Positions 46,670 to 57,066 of a stretch of 64,000 nucleotides of DNA are shown here, one piece after another (the first letter of the stretch is position 1; every line of letters starts with the position of its first letter). Under the pieces are notes generated by a model, which had not been told where the DNA came from, did no database searches, and worked only from the letters and a program-made list of their open reading frames with translations. This DNA comes from Lepeophtheirus salmonis (taxonomy: Eukaryota; Arthropoda; Copepoda; Siphonostomatoida; Caligidae), in the NCBI RefSeq assembly GCF_016086655.4, contig NC_052138.2, positions 6,262,001-6,326,000 of the forward strand, given 5' to 3'. Position numbers and translations under genes: made by a program.

Positions 46670-48115
46670 CCAAATCCACACAAAAGCAAGATAGATTGAT
46701 TTTTCCCTAAATTGAGTGTGGATTATATTTGTAGTATTCGATGAATTATTGTCAATTTCTATCATTAAGTAAATACTTTTAACACTTGGGTGTATCTCAA
46801 ATTAAAGTAGCTTTAATTAGCAAAAATTGATCATCACAAAAAAGAGGAATCGACAGATTTTATGCATTTGAAAGGGGCCATATCGAGACCATTATAAGTC
46901 TCTTAAATCAAGACAAGGTTGTAAACTATAGCTAAACTTCTTGGATATCTAAATTTACACCACAAACTTGAATAATACGCCTCTAATTGACTCAAATATG
47001 TCTATAAAATATTTGACTTTTGTATATATCAATGACAAAAATCGAGTTGAATTTATGGATTTATCTACAATTTGTGGCCTGTCAACACAAAAACAAGCTA
47101 TACTTATTTTTATCAAAATAGAGTGTGGAATGGATTGCTATTCTTCAATAGTCAATTTGTATCAACAAATTATTCTTATCAACCCTTTAAGGTGTGTTGC
47201 AAATAGTTGATTTTCTCAAAAGAAGAATGGAAAATTGACAGATTTAATGAATTTGAAAGTCGCCATATTTGAGCCAATAAAATTATTTTAAATTAATATA
47301 AAAGTTATAAACTATGATTAAACTCTAGAGTATCTACACTCATCCCAGAATTTTGAATAATAACTAGTGATGGAACAATTCCCAAAAAACTCAAATTCAA
47401 ATATTATTTTTTTTAACCCAATTCAAATAATTAGTCTTTGGGAGAAAAATTTCAAAAGTAAAGAGTTAGTTACAGGAAAACAAATTTTCAAGGACATTTA
47501 TTAAAACATTAAATTAAATTTCGTTTCTTAAATTTTTTACTCAAAAAATACTTAATTTAGAGCAGGTGAGGGCTATTTTTTCACAACTTAGAAAATTAAA
47601 AAATTATTAAATACCAGTAATAAATAAAAATCGGAATTGCAAATTAAACATTATTTTCCTAATACTGATTCCGATTTTTAAAAGAACATCCGATTCTGCG
47701 ATTCCGATTAATCGTCTCATCACTAATAATAACCCTATCATTGACTCAAATATGTACATAAACTATTGAACTTTTGTATATATGAAGGATAAAAATGGAG
47801 TTTAATTTATGTATTAATCTACAATATGTGGCCAGTCAACACAAAAAAAAGCTATACTTATTTCAAATGTACTTTTTAATTAATTATTCTCAATTTATAT
47901 TACAAAGTATTCTTGTTAAACATATACGTGTGTCCCAAACTGGACTCTTAAAGTATCTAAATTAGATCGTCACAATAAAAAAAATGACATAATGAATTTG
48001 AAAGGCCGTATCGGGACAAAATAAAAGTATTTTAAATCAAATAAAGGTTTCACACTATGACGAAAATTATGGGGTATTTTAACTCATCTCACAAATATGT
48101 ATATAATTGAGGCAA
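46670..48115 (+). repeat. 350-390-bp repeat, family C, three units with an insertion
   Basis: Unit markers (ccattataagtctcttaaat at about 46892, agccaataaaattattttaa at about 47273, and gggacaaaataaaagtattt at about 48012) are in the same orientation as at 35.6 kb. The first spacing is about 381 bp. The second spacing is larger because a 361-bp family A element (47365-47725) interrupts the middle unit. The open frame 46968-47210 is repeat sequence. Confidence 0.8.
47365..47725. mobile_element. hAT-type MITE, family A, 361 bp, nested
   Basis: The left end tagtgatggaacaattcc and right end gattaatcgtctcatcacta are inverted. A perfect 8-bp duplication ataataac flanks it (47357-47364 and 47726-47733). 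Removing element plus one duplication copy restores a continuous family C unit (ttttgaataataac + cctatcattgactc). The interior has aaattaaacattattttcct and cgattccgatt wording shared with 1743-2827. No coding capacity. Confidence 0.92.
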
Positions 48116-48159
48116 AAAAAAAAATATTTAAACATTGTTCTTTATTACTTCCATAAACG

Positions 48160-48310
48160 AAGTTAAACGGAAGTTATGTTTTTGTCCCGGTTTGTTAGTT
48201 AGTTAATTTTTTTTGTTAGATTGCTTATTAGTCATCAGGATTACAGGAATAGTTAGAGATCGAATTTGATCAAACTTGATACGAAGCTAATATATGGACA
48301 CAGTAATAGA
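48160..48310 (+). repeat. Dispersed repeat of the tttgttagttag..tttgatcaaacttgat type
   Basis: The order gttttggt/gtcccggtttgttagttag, then caggattacaggaatagtta, then gaatttgatcaaacttgata resembles a repeat widespread in animal genomes. From memory only. Confidence 0.3.
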
Positions 48311-48735
48311 TAATAACACAAAACGTAAAAAATGCATAATCGACCATAACTTTTTACTACATTGACATACATAACTCAAATTTAATTTTGAAACATGAAT
48401 ACGGGTGCATCTTATATTTTTAAATATGGGAAATATACAAAAATATATTTTTTTAATTCATATAATAACTTCATGGATACGGATTCTAAAGGGTCAACAA
48501 CGGTGCTAACAATTCTAAATTGGTGAAATTTACGTCAAAATTTCGTAATTGGAACCAGATTTGATACAGAAAAACCAACAATTTTCAAATCTTTGTGGCA
48601 TTAACAATAACAACATATTTTATCAACAAAATATGTTGTTCATTTAATTTTACATTTTTTTTGTAGTTTGTTTTTGTATTAATCGTCGGGAGTTTGTAGC
48701 TGGCCCGTTTTTTTTTTTTTTTTTTTTTTCAATCG
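48311..48735. other. No gene seen
   Basis: AT-rich, ending in a T run of about 22 bases at 48709-48729. Confidence 0.4.
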
Positions 48736-48737
48736 GT

Positions 48738-49100
48738 AATCTGAAGAATGAGTTTTCTTTTCCTTAGCAGTTGACATTATTATTTAATTCCTAATTCGTG
48801 AACTTCCTCTCCTAAATAGATTCAATTATATTCAAAATCTGATTGAAGATACGTATTTGCTCATGAACAACGAAGAGAATCACTGAGAAGTTATAATTTA
48901 AAGTCCTTGTTGGACTTTAAGTAGAATTGGGGATCAACATTTGAGTAATTCTCCCCAATGCCCCTTGTTTACTTCCTTCGCATCCCTTGACACAGCTGAT
49001 TCTAGGTGATCTGCTCCATAACATTCTTCATATTGTCAGGGTTACGATATTGATGATATGATCCTATTTTTTAACATGCCCATTATACACACGATTTTCA
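48738..49100 (+). repeat. Dispersed repeat, family G copy 3
   Basis: Cleaner copy of family G: cagttgacattattatttaa, cctaaatagattcaattata, aagtagaattggggatcaac, then cacagctgattctaggtgat, ttgtcagggttac and tttttaacatgcccattata. Confidence 0.7.
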
Positions 49101-49269
49101 TCACACTGATTATATATTTTACCTACATAAGTGTTCTTGTGCTGCATGAAGAAGAAACTCTCATTTGACATAATTTTATACTGTCTAAAAAATATGAATT
49201 TGGACTTTTTGTTATCATTATTTCTTTATACTTGAAGAGAGAACATCTTGATATAAAGTAATCACTTGT

Positions 49270-49430
49270 GTGTGAAAGACGAAAAATAATATTGAAGATT
49301 TATTGGAGAGATAAATGTCAGTTATAATTGGACTTGAAGTAGACTTGAAGATCGAAATCAGGCTTACAACGTTGATTTTAGGTTTCTTTTTTTTTTAACA
49401 TGCCCAAAATACACACAATTTTCATTACTA
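49270..49430 (+). repeat. Family G, partial copy
   Basis: gtagacttgaagatcgaaat, then caggcttacaacgttg, then ttttttaacatgcccaaaat and acacacaattttcat repeat the last third of the family G unit 330 bp downstream of copy 3. Confidence 0.5.
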
Positions 49431-49770
49431 GTCACGTATATGTTGTGATTTTATAACTATGTAAAGCAAAACCTTAAATGTGTACCATTATTATGCAATA
49501 AAATTAAAACTTGTACGTTTCATAAAACGTGTTGTATCGTCTTTCGGAAAAAGGAAGTTATGATGCTTACCTCCGATTATAGAGATAATAGAGATTTTTC
49601 ATCTTTTTTTTATTTGTTTTAACGCCATTTGATTGAAATTTATTCATTTTTTAATATAAATAAGTCTATTTCATTTAATAAGTACCAATATCAACTTATC
49701 GCTCTCAACTTATTGTCGCCACAGAATATAATGTGTCTCCCAAATCACTGAAAACAGAAAACAATTTATT
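49431..49770. other. No gene seen
   Basis: Nothing recognisable. Confidence 0.4.
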
Positions 49771-49774
49771 AGAT

Positions 49775-50115
49775 CCGTCAACATAGAAACAAAATGGATT
49801 TTTTTTCAAAGTTGAATCTGGGTTATATTTGTGTATTCTTCGATGAACTCTCCTTTTTTTTAAATTATTCTTATTAACCTTCTGGGTGTGTAGCAAATTG
49901 CACTCATCAAGGAGCCAAAATTGATCGTCACAATAAAAGAATAAAAGAGTGTTATATTTTTTTTGATAGGGCCAATATAAGTAATTTAAATGAAATAGAG
50001 GTTCTAAATTACAGCAAAAAATATTGGATTTCTTAACTCAATCCAAAAATTTGAATACAAAGTCTATAATTGACTCAGATATGTCAATCTAATATTGCAC
50101 TCTACGTACGAGTAT
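49775..50115 (+). repeat. 350-390-bp repeat, family C copy
   Basis: Markers: ttgaatctgggttatatttg, ttcttcgatgaactc, gtgtagcaaattgcactcat, atcgtcacaataaaagaata, gggccaatataagtaattta (about 49971), gactcagatatgtcaa. It ends 6 bp before the mariner derivative. Confidence 0.8.
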
Positions 50116-50120
50116 ATACA

Positions 50121-50845
50121 TTCTGTCAAAAAAGTACTGGGAATTATTAAATAAAACACATATTTCACATTTAATCATTAAAATTTATTTTGTCGCCTTC
50201 AAATTAATCTCTAGTAAATGCAATTACATATGCCAACGTTTTTCCAGTCCTGCCACTTTTTGGCATGGCCCATAGATCTTTCCAAGAAATATTGTTTTAT
50301 TGATTCAATTGACGCAAAACGTGTTCCACGGAGTTGCAATTTAAGTTCGGGGAACAAAAAAAAAGTCACAAGGAGGTAAATCAGGTGAATATGGTGGTTG
50401 ATCGATAGTAATTATTGCGTGTTTGATTTTGAGTTTGCTCACAATTGGGGCTCTGTACTGTTCTGTACAGCGCGTTATCGTCGTGTAAAATTCACAAGGT
50501 GTTGTTCCATAATTAAATCTGTTTTTGACGGATTTTCTCACACCAACGCCTTATTACGCCCAAATAGTACTCCTTGTTGACTATTTGTCCCTTTGGAACG
50601 AATTCATGATGCACCAGACCGTAGAGATCAAAGAAAACAATGAGCATTGTAAAAATTATAGAGCCCTAGGAGGTAGACTGACTTATCCAGCTGTTGCAAG
50701 TAAACCGTTCTACAAATCGCGCTCAAAACTTGGCATTATAAAGAAAGGTGGCAGTACTGCCCACCTAGAAAAAAAAAAAAAAAAAAATTAATTCCTTCTG
50801 CGTAGGTAATTTAAATTAATAATTCCGGGTAATTTTTTGACAGAA
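50121..50845 (-). mobile_element. mariner deletion derivative with both terminal repeats
   Basis: The left end ttctgtcaaaaaagtactgg and right end attttttgacagaa (preceded by ttccgggta) are inverted over about 28 bp with a few mismatches. The right flank is ta and the left flank ca, consistent with a decayed TA target duplication. At 725 bp it is about half the usual 1.3 kb of a mariner. The 5' non-coding part (right side) joins directly to the middle of the transposase. Confidence 0.85.
50171..50640 (-). pseudogene. mariner transposase, C-terminal half
   Basis: The minus strand reads IVFFDLYGLVHHEFVPKGQI and NKEYYLGVIRRWCEKIRQK, then, after frame changes, ILHDDNA with the second catalytic D (about 50480), and PPYSPDLPPCDFFF with the third D (about 50380). 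It ends RRQNKF and a taa at 50171-50173. The helix-turn-helix N-terminus and first-D region are deleted. The YSPDL..CDFF wording places it in the DD34D mariner group, but in a lineage different from the copy at 26526-27330 (HHDNTSSH). Confidence 0.85.
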
Positions 50846-50849
50846 TATT

Positions 50850-51650
50850 TTAACTAAGAAAATAAATAAAGATTTTTATCTACTTCTTGGTTTTGGTACA
50901 AGATTTTTATATTTAATAACACCACATATGAGGTGTTATTAAATAAAAACAAAAAATTATTTTATTAAGTCAAACCGCTTAGTCAAAAAAAGAATTATTT
51001 AGAACAATTAATGAAAGAGAAGGAATAAACTTATGATTATATATGAAAAAGAAAAGTTGTCATTGTTCAAGGCACCTTTCACACGTCAGGAGTTGCCAAC
51101 CACTACTCTAAAGAAACATAAGTTATTTTTCCTAATTTTCAGATAGTCTAAACTGTTAGAAGTAAGCGAGATTGTTCGGTGTTATTAGGGGTGGATAAAC
51201 TATATACTTTGTAAGTGATTTCTTTCCAGAAATAATTAGTATTTTGACTTTTTGTATGAGGAACATATCTTAGATTGAGAAAATGGTAAGTGACGAAACG
51301 TTTGCACTAACCCACCGATATGTACACTGTAATCGCCTTTGCGTTTCTTGTTTAATATGCCAGTTTGTACTCGACACTACACTGTTATTTCTTAAATCAC
51401 GCAATTCTAAAATATCTATGATTAATCGCACACTCAAAAATGAGTTCTCCAATTAATACCTATATACAAGAATATAAGATACCATATGTTTACTTTCTAA
51501 GGTTCTCTTAAATGTACGTTCAGATTTGACTTTTTTTTCAGGGGATACAAACATTTGAGAAACAAAATCACTTTATTACAAAAAGGAACCAAAAAACCTA
51601 GATGCTTGTAATTTTTTTTTTTTTTTTTTGCATGTAAAAAAAGAAATCAA
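50850..51650. other. AT-rich DNA, no gene seen
   Basis: A short palindrome, aacaccacatatgaggtgtt, with extended ttaaat flanks lies at about 50917-50943. Nothing else. Confidence 0.4.
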
Positions 51651-51659
51651 TAATTAACA

Positions 51660-52065
51660 CGGCTATCCTGACAATTTGAAGAATCTTTGAGAGAAGAGCA
51701 CGAGAGCTATGGGATGAAGGATATACCTCCACTCCATATCAAGTAAGAATATGAACAGGAATGACTTTATTTTCGATCCTAAAGTATAAGGATTTCCACC
51801 TATGGTTAGTGATGTAAATAATCTGTAGAGTGGGCATGATAAAAAAAGAAACTGAAAATCAATATTGTAATCCTAACAATTTGAAGAATGTTTTGAAGGA
51901 GTGAAGGAATAATGTTCATGACGTTTCATTAGATCAGCGTCAATCAGCTGTGACAAGGGAGAAAGGAGAGAAGGATATCAAAAAGGAAATTTGCTAGAAT
52001 GACTCTGATGTCGATCTCCGATTATACTCGGAGTTCAACAAGGTCTTACAATTGCAACTCTGTAA
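51660..52065 (+). repeat. About 200-bp repeat, family D, two units
   Basis: Two neighbouring units with aaagaaatcaata-/aaagaaactgaaaatcaat, then atcctgacaatttgaagaat / atcctaacaatttgaagaat (about 51667 and 51875), then aacaggaatgacttta / gctagaatgactctga. Unit spacing is about 207 bp. Confidence 0.7.
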
Positions 52066-52069
52066 ACAA

Positions 52070-52350
52070 ATCCTCTGGATTACACTCCGTCTTTTATGTG
52101 AACACTCAAATGTTCAATCTGGTTCAATCAATTTTTTTGCAATTACGGCGTTTTCCAATGATTTTTTTACGTCGCCAGGGTAACACTATTGTATCTGAGT
52201 TCCAAATAGCTAAGGGCTTCTTATGCGTCTGGAAAAGTGGTTTTAGATACCAGACGCGAAGCTGTAAATAAAAGATAGAAGGGATGAGGTAAATTATGGA
52301 TCCAGGTCCGCTACTAAGCTCGTCGGTGGCCTATATGATAATAACTATAA
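52070..52350. other. No gene seen
   Basis: The open frame 51999-52271 starts inside family D and shows no domain. Confidence 0.35.
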
Positions 52351-52363
52351 TATTTCTTAAGCC

Positions 52364-52690
52364 AGGGTCACCCAAACTTGACTATGCATAGGCTGCCATC
52401 CTACACTGATGTATTTTAAGCCCTAGACACCCTTTATACGAAACATGTGTACTATGTATATGTAGACAGAAAGTAATCCTCAATTCTCCATCTTCCTGCG
52501 CCGTCCCCCCCCCTGTGCCTCCCAATCACAGTTCCACATGGAAACCCTTTGACTTATGCAACCTTAGTTTTTGGGGCCCTGCTGGAACTTGGTGCACTAC
52601 GCACTATGCGTATAAGGTAGCTGGGGCTCTGGTTATATCAAATATCATTTCCCGGGCACACATTTTCTGGTGACACATCATGTTTTAGAT
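52364..52690. repeat. Possible hAT terminal region
   Basis: ccagggtcacccaaacttga has the wording of many hAT 5' termini (cag..caaac). The following 300 bp is unusually GC-rich for this window, with a C run at 52505-52513. No partner terminus or duplication found. Confidence 0.3.
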
Positions 52691-52717
52691 GCCTCTGACC
52701 GAATGAGCCTCTATAAA

Positions 52718-52805
52718 AAAGAACCGAGACCTAAACCGTTGAAATTAAAGAACCGAGACTGAAGCCGTTGAAATTAAAGAACATAGACCTGGACTTATAG
52801 AACTG
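52718..52805 (+). repeat. 29-bp tandem repeat, three copies
   Basis: The unit aaagaaccgagacctaaacc plus gttgaaatt starts at 52718, 52747 and 52776. The third copy is degenerate (aaagaacatagacctgg). Confidence 0.75.
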
Positions 52806-53025
52806 CTGAATCTGAATCAAGACACAACTTTGATAATTTATGCTCTCATATAAAATAAACAATCATTGTAAATATGGAAAAAGCAAAAAGATATAATGGC
52901 TGAATTAGCTCAAACACTGCCCTTTGTGAAATCAAGAACTTGATTGATTACAGTGGTTGAAAATAATATTATATGCCTGTTTGCTAAAAAAAACTAAAAT
53001 TAACGAATAGTAGCATAACTCTGAA
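52806..53025. other. No gene seen
   Basis: Nothing recognisable. Confidence 0.35.
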
Positions 53026-53027
53026 CT

Positions 53028-53560
53028 CTCAGCGTTACTCTCTGTCATTAATGAGCACACGCACTCGTGCTTACACTTTATACTTAGATGTTCTCTCCAC
53101 AAGAATATAAGAATTATGTTGATAGATTTAAAAAGAAACTAAAAATGCTCTTCAGGAAACCAACAACAACAAAAGCTCCTTGCTAAAAAATGCTTAGGAA
53201 TTACAATCCTACATGAGACTGTAGACCGGACCGAATTTTTATTATATTATAGAACCCTTTAGCTTAATTTGTTTTGCCAGGAATCACTCCCAAAATGTCA
53301 AAATATACTTTTTAAGCTATGTACTTCAAATTTAGATAAGAGCCTAATTTCTGTGTTATAAAAGTTTCACAAAAGTTAACCTTAAAAATGTATTTAAAGA
53401 TAACGCTTGGGTTAAAAAAGTAATCTACATTCAGTAGAGTGTCCCTTGGGACTCACATGTCAAAAATCAAGTAAATTCTATTATACATTTTGGAGTTCAT
53501 AGGTAACAGACAGACAGACAGACATAAGTCTACAAATATTATATAAGATATTACATATAT
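53028..53560 (+). repeat. RTE/SINE-like 3' part with (cagacaga) tail
   Basis: The phrase ctctgtcattaatgagcacacgcac is echoed at about 57977-58003 (ctctgtttctaatgagtac + acgc), which follows the head motif there. The right end carries the short tandem acagacagacagacagaca (about 53506-53525) followed by atattatataagata, a combination typical of RTE-like 3' tails in arthropods. Confidence 0.4.
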
Positions 53561-54165
53561 ATTGACAGGTACTCCTAAATATAATTTTTTAAATTTATAC
53601 AATTCAATATACTCTGAAAGATCTGTCAGATAATCAAATCATCCTTGCACATAATAAAGTTGATGAAATATCATTAATATGAAAAATGCCATAAAAGAGT
53701 CGTTTCTAGACATAAGAAATGATAACTAATAAAAAATTAAGTGCCTTGAACATATTAAATTTCCAATTTAATATTGATCTGAAGGAATGTTTGCTTCATA
53801 TAGCTATTAATTTTTTAAGTTGAAATTGGTACAAATACTTGGATTAGTATGAATGAATAAAAAAGATAATTAATCATACAAGAAAGGGGGAAGAAGGCAA
53901 ACTACTCAAATCTAATAATAAATGACATAAGTAGATGAGTTCCTTCAACTTATTTCAGGTCAAAATATACGTATGTTCCGTTTCAAAAGGACAGTAATAC
54001 AATTTTTGGATATCATATAGAAATAAATCTGTATAGCTACGCTTTCAATGAAAATATTACTCAACAATATTATAATACAGTATCAAATGAAATAAGAAAG
54101 GAGAAAGGGAAAATTTATGAGCTTTTTTTGCTTTACTTTGACAATAAAATTAACACAGTTAAGAT
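53561..54165. other. AT-rich DNA, no gene seen
   Basis: Nothing recognisable. Confidence 0.4.
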
Positions 54166-54184
54166 TATCGGATTTAGATCAAGA

Positions 54185-54330
54185 ATTGCTTGAAATAATA
54201 CAGGGAAAGACGTGCTACATGACTTCATCTTAACATACCACCAGAAGGAATAATCCGCAGGATTAGTATCTTAGCTATAGGGTGGCCACTTTGACTTCTT
54301 CGAGTAATGGATACATTTAGCCAAGAATCA
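54185..54330 (-). pseudogene. Tc1-like transposase, third-motif scrap
   Basis: The minus strand reads CIHYSKKSKWPPYS, a stop in place of P, DTNPADYSFWWYVKMKSCST. This is the WPPxSPDxNPxDYSxW signature around the last catalytic acidic residue. Flanking coding sequence cannot be followed for more than about 20 codons either way. Confidence 0.6.
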
Positions 54331-55295
54331 TTAAGTAATTTTGACAGTCTTTACAGGAGTTCAGTCCAGCTGAAGAGTATATTGCCGCCATGCGAGATAA
54401 GTAGGACACAGTTTGATGGACTGAAATATGAGATATTTCAAAATATTTTGCATGATTGGACATATACATAGTTTGGTTAAACTCAATGATACTCTTGAGG
54501 TTATCTGAATTGATAATGGAGTTTCTGCTATTACCCCCCCCCCTTCCTTAAAATGTTGAAATCTTCTTTCAATTTATTTTCTTCGTTATAGACAGTCTTC
54601 CCGGCTATTCCCATTGTCTTTGATCATATCTTTGTTAATAATGCAAATTTTATCTGTATGAATGAATATATGTTTTAATTTTTGAAAAGAAAAGGCAATT
54701 TTGATCCAAGAACAAACATCGTAGTTAAATGCGTATGTCGGAATCACCCATAAACTAATGAATGGAATTTGCTGAATTTTTTCATGTAGGCTCTTAAGGC
54801 TCAATAAATGATTCTGGTTACAACTTTTTTGGCTTTGAAGGTCTATAAATGGCACTTTTCTAAAGGCAAACTTTTTGACTAACAAATAACTATTTCATAT
54901 AGAACAAAAAAATAAAGAACGTACAGTTTTAAGAATGATTCTTGCTACATAATGTTATGTATCCTTGCACCCTTTATTTGAGATTTAAGAAGTAAAAATA
55001 CGTCATACATTAATCAAAAGAGTTCAGAATTAATTCTGATTTCTTAATTAGAAAACATACTCTAGTGTGAATGAAATCTCACAAGCATTTCGCATGTAGC
55101 ATCGACATGTATGCGAGGTGAATTGTATATAGTGATCCCTGATGTAAATAATATAACAATAACGAGAAAAAAAGAATTATAATATATAGGGAGCACTTTT
55201 TAGAATGAATAAAATCTAGCAGGTTTTTTTATCAACTGACTCATCAAATCATAATAAAATAAAATTATCAAGCTGTTATTGAGGAGAAAACGTAA
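54331..55295. other. No gene seen
   Basis: A C run lies at about 54534-54543. The minus frame 54586-54885 (99 codons) contains no domain I know and ends in AT-rich sequence. I treat it as chance. Confidence 0.4.
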
Positions 55296-55299
55296 AAGT

Positions 55300-55400
55300 G
55301 TTCAGTAGCTACGTGTGAGTATGCTCATAAAAAATGGAGAGTAACGCCTAAGATTTCTTGTGGATTTATCTTCTATAATATTAAGCAAGATTTGTCTATG
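55300..55400 (+). repeat. Copy of the 24.2-kb Tc1-like leader
   Basis: tacgtgtgagtatgctcata, then aaaaatggagagtaacgcct, then tggatttatcttctataata follows the same order as 24202-24275. It is probably the 5' part of the same transposon family, without a downstream transposase. Confidence 0.45.
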
Positions 55401-56345
55401 TGTCAACACCTTACAACGCTTGACAATGTTGGATATTATTGCTAGTAATAAATATTTCTACAACAATCAAACATTTTTTGTTTGAATTTGAGCTATTGGT
55501 AATAACATATTATGAAAGGAAAAACCAAAAATTTGCATATTTTATAGTACTAGAAATTTATCTAAAAGTCAAAAATATTTATCAAATTCTAAAATAAACT
55601 ATATTACAATAAATTGATAAAAACAACCTCTTTGTAATTTTTTGAAATAAATATTATCTCTATAGCACATTTTCTTGTATTAAAATGTTAATTAACATGT
55701 TATTTTTGAAAAAAATCAATAGTCTCTCTTTAAAATGTCTAAAAAACAAAAATGTTTATTTGGCAGTTTCTCTGTTATTCAATGAGGTTTTTAACAAACA
55801 ACTTGTCAAAAGAATAATAAGTTATTCATTAATATTTACATATATATTAGGTATGTAGATACTAAGACCAGCGCCTCTCAAACTCTGCACTCCAGAGCTT
55901 TTCAGGTGTGATCAATCCAGTCCAGATATAAAAAGCAAATCATTATTCTAAGTTGTGTAACAGGCTCTGACTCAATCTTAAATAATAGTGGAAGGGTAGA
56001 CCTAATTAAAAGAAACTTAATTAATTAGTAATTGCAGGAATTAATTATTATAAGTTGTATTTTTAAAATAACGATGTATATTTTTTCTTAACCATGAAAA
56101 TTTGTTATTTCTTGAAAATCCTGAAATCTACGAGAGAAATGCATACTTCATTTAAACGTGCTTAAACAGATATTTCAAATGATCCCACATTAGTTGGGAT
56201 CAAACTTCTGATTAGGCTTGAGATCAGGATGAAGTTGATTTTGTAATATATAGATATATTCCTTTAATTAGTCCAGATATATTTTATTAATGAGCAATGG
56301 AATTTCAACAAAATTCATAACATAAATAGATCTATGTTTGAGCTT
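55401..56345. other. AT-rich DNA, no gene seen
   Basis: A cagcgcctctcaaactctgc at about 55869 resembles a hAT terminus, without partner. Otherwise nothing. Confidence 0.35.
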
Positions 56346-56354
56346 TCTTAATCA

Positions 56355-56808
56355 TTAATGTAGCTGTCCTAAGCGGGAACAATGGCTTCCAGGCGGGGCA
56401 GAAGTACCTTCTACAGTTGTAGCCCTCTGTTATGGTGTCCCAGTGCTAGCTGACAGTGGCTTTAAGGGCCTCTGTGTTTGAATGACGGACACTGGGGGCC
56501 TTCCCCTGGATATGCAATCAAAAGATGTAGTCAAGGGAGATGGTATCAGAGCAGGGGGGTAAAGTGTCAAGAAAGTGTTTAAAAGAACTCTAAAGACTCA
56601 TTCAAAGGAGACTTGGAACAGAAGAGATGGGATTCTTTCATTTCTGGTGTCAAAAGTGGCCTCTCCACCCTCACAAGGATCTTTCCACGTACTTTTTTAT
56701 AGCTCTCTGGACAGTCTAGTGTGGAACTCCAAGATCTCTTGCATGGGCCCTCATGGCCTTGATGAGATTGGCCTTGGCTATGGTTTTTTTTAACTCTTCC
56801 GTATCCAT
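56355..56808 (-). pseudogene. Tc1-like transposase, internally deleted
   Basis: Starts at an ATG (56806-56808, minus): MDTEELKKTIAKANLIKAMR, then AHARDLGVPH, a stop, TVQRAIKKYVERS, which is the second helix-turn-helix of the DNA-binding part. After about 40 further decayed codons the sequence jumps to the third-motif region (LDYIFWLHIQGKAPSVRHSN, about 56500), then EALKATVS and a terminal YFCPAWKPLF. The first and second catalytic D regions are deleted. Stops occur in both parts. The 5' non-coding leader and terminal repeat (56830-57066) are attached on the right. Confidence 0.7.
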
Positions 56809-56829
56809 TTTGTTCTATTTGAGAGAGCT

Positions 56830-57066
56830 GATGGTGTAGACGGTGGTCCTAGAGAAGCCCAACGGCTGGGAGTGCGCAAATGGAAATTTGTAGATCAAGT
56901 TCAATTGTCATTTTCTCGACTTGTACGTAAGCTCGAGAGCTCAGGTTTGTTTTGTTCTGTAATTAATTGTTTATGCTTTAATATATCGAAATACGACTTT
57001 ATTTCAATCTCTCAACCATCATTAGTTATTTAATTAGTAAGTGTTCAGATTTTAAGTGACCACCCG
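56830..57066 (-). mobile_element. Tc1-like element 5' leader and terminal repeat
   Basis: Matches 23850-24020 and 45470-45705. Reading from outside inwards on the minus strand, the end is taccgggtggtcacttaaaa followed by tctgaacactt. The same end occurs in the plus direction at 63963. This defines a terminal repeat of at least 30 bp for one Tc1-like family with four ends in the window. Confidence 0.65.

Noticed and set aside
46968..47210. 80-codon plus-strand frame
   Set aside because: Within family C repeat. The frame is not kept in other units.
54586..54885. 99-codon minus-strand frame
   Set aside because: No domain, no splice context, composition like the surrounding AT-rich DNA.
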